Assembly: GCA_036308445.1 (NCBI GenBank)
Contig: JAXJVS010000050.1
Coordinates: 1-53,569 of the forward strand
From: MGBC113645 sp036308445
GTDB lineage: Bacteria > Bacillota_I > Bacilli_A > Erysipelotrichales > Coprobacillaceae
Length of the DNA stretch: 53,569 nucleotides
Reading direction: 5' to 3'
Each line of letters begins with the position of its first letter. The stretch's first letter is position 1. Below the pieces are notes generated by a model that made no database searches, was not told where the DNA came from, and worked only from the letters and a program-made list of their open reading frames with translations. The position numbers and the translations under genes were made by a program. Below, piece after piece: positions 51,570-53,569 of the stretch.

Positions 51570-53569
51570 ATTCTTTTGCTACCTCCACAGAAATAGTATC
51601 GATATCCATTTCAATTCGATTCAAAGATATTGCTGCGTTAGTTAATTTATTATATTTTGAATTCACTCCAGACAATTCAATCAAAGAATCTTGAACTCTT
51701 TCTCTTATTTGGTCCATCGCAAGATCATATTTTTCTAAATAATTTGTCTTAGTTTTTTCATGGATAGATTGAATAATATCTATTGAAGCATAATATTCTG
51801 CTCTTTGAATTTTATTTATATCTCTACTTATAGCTGTTGCCGTTGCAAAAATACCAATAATTAATGTTCCTGCTGCGACAACCTCTATAGGTAATCCTAA
51901 TCCTTCAGCAATAGTTTTCACTCCATCAACTTCACCATCTCCCATTTTATCCAAACCAGTAAGTCCTACTACTGATAAAAACAATTTATCTACTTGTGAA
52001 ATATTTCCTGTAATTTCATTAAAATTAACTTTTGAAGAAATAGACAATTTGCTCAATTCATCATTTGAAAGACGATTCATGAAGTTATTCAAAGTTGCAT
52101 ATCCAAAATATAAACTAGCTATTTCTATTAATACTTTTATAGTTTCGTTAATATTTTTATATTCAAAATTTTCCATAGCATAACAATTTGAGTCTAAAAG
52201 AAGTTTTATATCATGAAAAATCAAGTTCGTTTTATTCTCATCAATACTTTCATTTATCCTTGATATACCTAAAATTTTTTTAGTATCATTGTTAGCTACT
52301 ATATTTTTTGTTACCAAGTCTACTGCTTTGAAACATGCTGAATTAATTCGATATTTTCCATTTTCATCTTTTAATGCTTCATCAATTCTGTCCTGAGTAA
52401 GAATTATATCCTTTACATTTTCGCCAAATATTTTTTTCTTTACTCGTCTACCTAATGTTTCTTTTAAACCTTTTTCTTTTCCTAAATGACCATATAAATT
52501 TTTTAATCTTTCTAGACATTTGACACTTGAATTATCTAATTCCTCCATTAAAAATCTAGATATATCATTCCTTTGCCTTGTAACTAATCTATCAAAAGTA
52601 TTTAAATAAGAAGAGTTTTCTAATTCTGAAAACATCAAATTTCCTTTATCCTCTTCTAATTCCATTCTAATTAATTCTATACATGGTCTAATTTCTTCTT
52701 CAATAACTTCTCTAATATAATTTACAGCTTTAGTATTATTTAAAAGATTAGCATCCTGAGAACAGTACTCTATAATCGCATTTTTTAATTCACTTATCCA
52801 TTTTTCATTTTTAGATTCATCAAAATATTCTCCAGTGCATACAACCCTATTATTTTCATATGATGGTAATTCTAATTCTTTTATTAAAGATTCTTTTAGT
52901 AAAAGATTGTTTTCATCAGAATGTGTATCAGAGCGAGATAAAACATATATCAAATTTTTGCCAAATTTGTTTTGAACATCTTCTAATAATAACTTATTAC
53001 TTTCTCTAGATAATCTAGCTTCATCACATACAAATATCGAAGCATCACTATTAGCTAATGAAAATCTAACTAATTGTTGCCAAAAGTTATTTTTTTTCTC
53101 TATTCCAGGTAATAGCATCATACTAAATGACTGATTTTTAAAATGTGTGTAAGGAACTTCCATTTCTAAATAAATCATAGTTTCTTCACTAGATTCCTCC
53201 AAAAACTGCTTATTTGTTAATTCATTTCTTTTTCTTATATATTCCTTGCCATTTTTTTCTATAGCATAACCATACATTTTCGGACTCAAACAGTCCTTTT
53301 TCTCAGAAATAAAAATAGGTAATTTCTCACCTCTTTCTAATGATACATTCATTACATCATCATTTAAGTTATAAAAATTTTTAATCAAGGTTGTTTTCCC
53401 TGCACCTTGTAATCCTGATACACAAATCACATTTTTTCTTTGCATTTCATTTGCTATTGTAATTTTTTTTATACTTTGAATTATACTTTTTTGTGCTTTC
53501 CTCATTTTACGATTTTTTTCTATATCAGTAGTTGCGGAAATATAATTTAGTAACTTATTACAATCATCA
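51541..53569 (-). CDS. dynamin-like GTPase, first of a pair (5' end beyond the right edge)
   Basis: At least 675 aa. The first ATG in view is at 53505, but the frame stays open to the window edge (21 further codons) and no ribosome binding site precedes that ATG. The true start probably lies outside. Counting from that Met, the P-loop is GLQGAGKTT (31-39). The G3 position reads LLPG (131-134), lacking the usual Asp, and G4 reads SRSD (190-193). A helical stalk follows, with a hydrophobic segment at about 538-559 (VVAAGTLIIGIFATATA) that could insert into membrane. The order of GTPase, stalk and hydrophobic patch fits bacterial dynamin-like proteins such as LeoA. It overlaps the second GTPase gene by 29 bases. 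Confidence 0.78.
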   Translation of the reverse strand, partial: DDCNKLLNYISATTDIEKNRKMRKAQKSIIQSIKKITIANEMQRKNVICVSGLQGAGKTTLIKNFYNLNDDVMNVSLERGEKLPIFISEKKDCLSPKMYGYAIEKNGKEYIRKRNELTNKQFLEESSEETMIYLEMEVPYTHFKNQSFSMMLLPGIEKKNNFWQQLVRFSLANSDASIFVCDEARLSRESNKLLLEDVQNKFGKNLIYVLSRSDTHSDENNLLLKESLIKELELPSYENNRVVCTGEYFDESKNEKWISELKNAIIEYCSQDANLLNNTKAVNYIREVIEEEIRPCIELIRMELEEDKGNLMFSELENSSYLNTFDRLVTRQRNDISRFLMEELDNSSVKCLERLKNLYGHLGKEKGLKETLGRRVKKKIFGENVKDIILTQDRIDEALKDENGKYRINSACFKAVDLVTKNIVANNDTKKILGISRINESIDENKTNLIFHDIKLLLDSNCYAMENFEYKNINETIKVLIEIASLYFGYATLNNFMNRLSNDELSKLSISSKVNFNEITGNISQVDKLFLSVVGLTGLDKMGDGEVDGVKTIAEGLGLPIEVVAAGTLIIGIFATATAISRDINKIQRAEYYASIDIIQSIHEKTKTNYLEKYDLAMDQIRERVQDSLIELSGVNSKYNKLTNAAISLNRIEMDIDTISVEVAKEYDIRVAFEG

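Noticed and set aside
1..53569. CRISPR arrays, rRNA, tRNA, tmRNA and riboswitches
   Set aside because: No direct-repeat array with regular spacers, no GC-rich stable RNA genes, and no leader long and structured enough for a known riboswitch were seen by reading.

Overview
The window is a very AT-rich stretch of a low-GC Gram-positive chromosome. Gene content points to the Erysipelotrichia, probably a gut Coprobacillaceae-type member: type III glutamine synthetase, PTS with 6-phospho-beta-glucosidases, glycogen branching enzyme and phosphorylase, an aconitase plus NAD-type isocitrate dehydrogenase branch, CcpA-type cre sites, strong AGGAGG ribosome binding sites and consensus sigma-A promoters. 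This placement is inference; no rRNA or tRNA gene is present to confirm it. Most genes lie on the minus strand, in compact operons separated by clear hairpin terminators.

Left part (1-9700). A minus-strand group holds an AgrA/ComE-like response regulator, an AgrC/ComD-like kinase, two paralogous exported proteins and a lipoprotein that runs off the left edge. Then comes a glycogen operon (glgB-glgP) with a perfect cre sequence inside its promoter. Next are a decayed IS91-type transposase fragment with a large hairpin (about 8256-8620) and an NdpA-like nucleoid-associated protein.

Middle (9700-31600). yaaA, a DJ-1/PfpI protein, an anchored exported protein and an AI-2E family permease precede a complete oligopeptide transporter (oppA-oppB-oppC-oppD-oppF). 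Then follow a HAD phosphatase with trxB, a Cof-type HAD with a HisC-like aminotransferase, and an acn-icd-gntR operon whose promoter carries a 12-bp palindrome suited to the FCD-type GntR regulator it encodes. On the plus strand are a LytTR regulator with a weakened receiver domain, an ABC-F ATPase, and a VanZ/metallo-beta-lactamase pair.

Right-centre (31600-44000). This is a beta-glucoside section: two GH1 6-phospho-beta-glucosidases, glnN, a small membrane protein, a cellobiose-type PTS EIIC, and a GntR/UTRA regulator. Near-identical operator-like sequences lie before the EIIC gene and the regulator gene. Housekeeping genes follow: yfcE, exoA, a GyrI-like protein, galE, a CPHC redoxin, a cyclophilin and a small membrane protein.

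Right end (44000-53569). A plus-strand EF-G paralogue lacks the catalytic histidine of translational GTPases and has a degenerate G4 motif; its promoter overlaps a perfect cre sequence. It converges on a small RSH-type HD hydrolase. A WYL-domain regulator and a lipoprotein come next. The window ends in a three-gene operon of two different dynamin-like GTPases and a tail-anchored coiled-coil protein. That operon resembles LeoABC/Eleos-type dynamin systems and may be a defence or membrane-remodelling module; its first gene is open to the right edge. The EF-G paralogue and the dynamin operon are the two most interesting loci.
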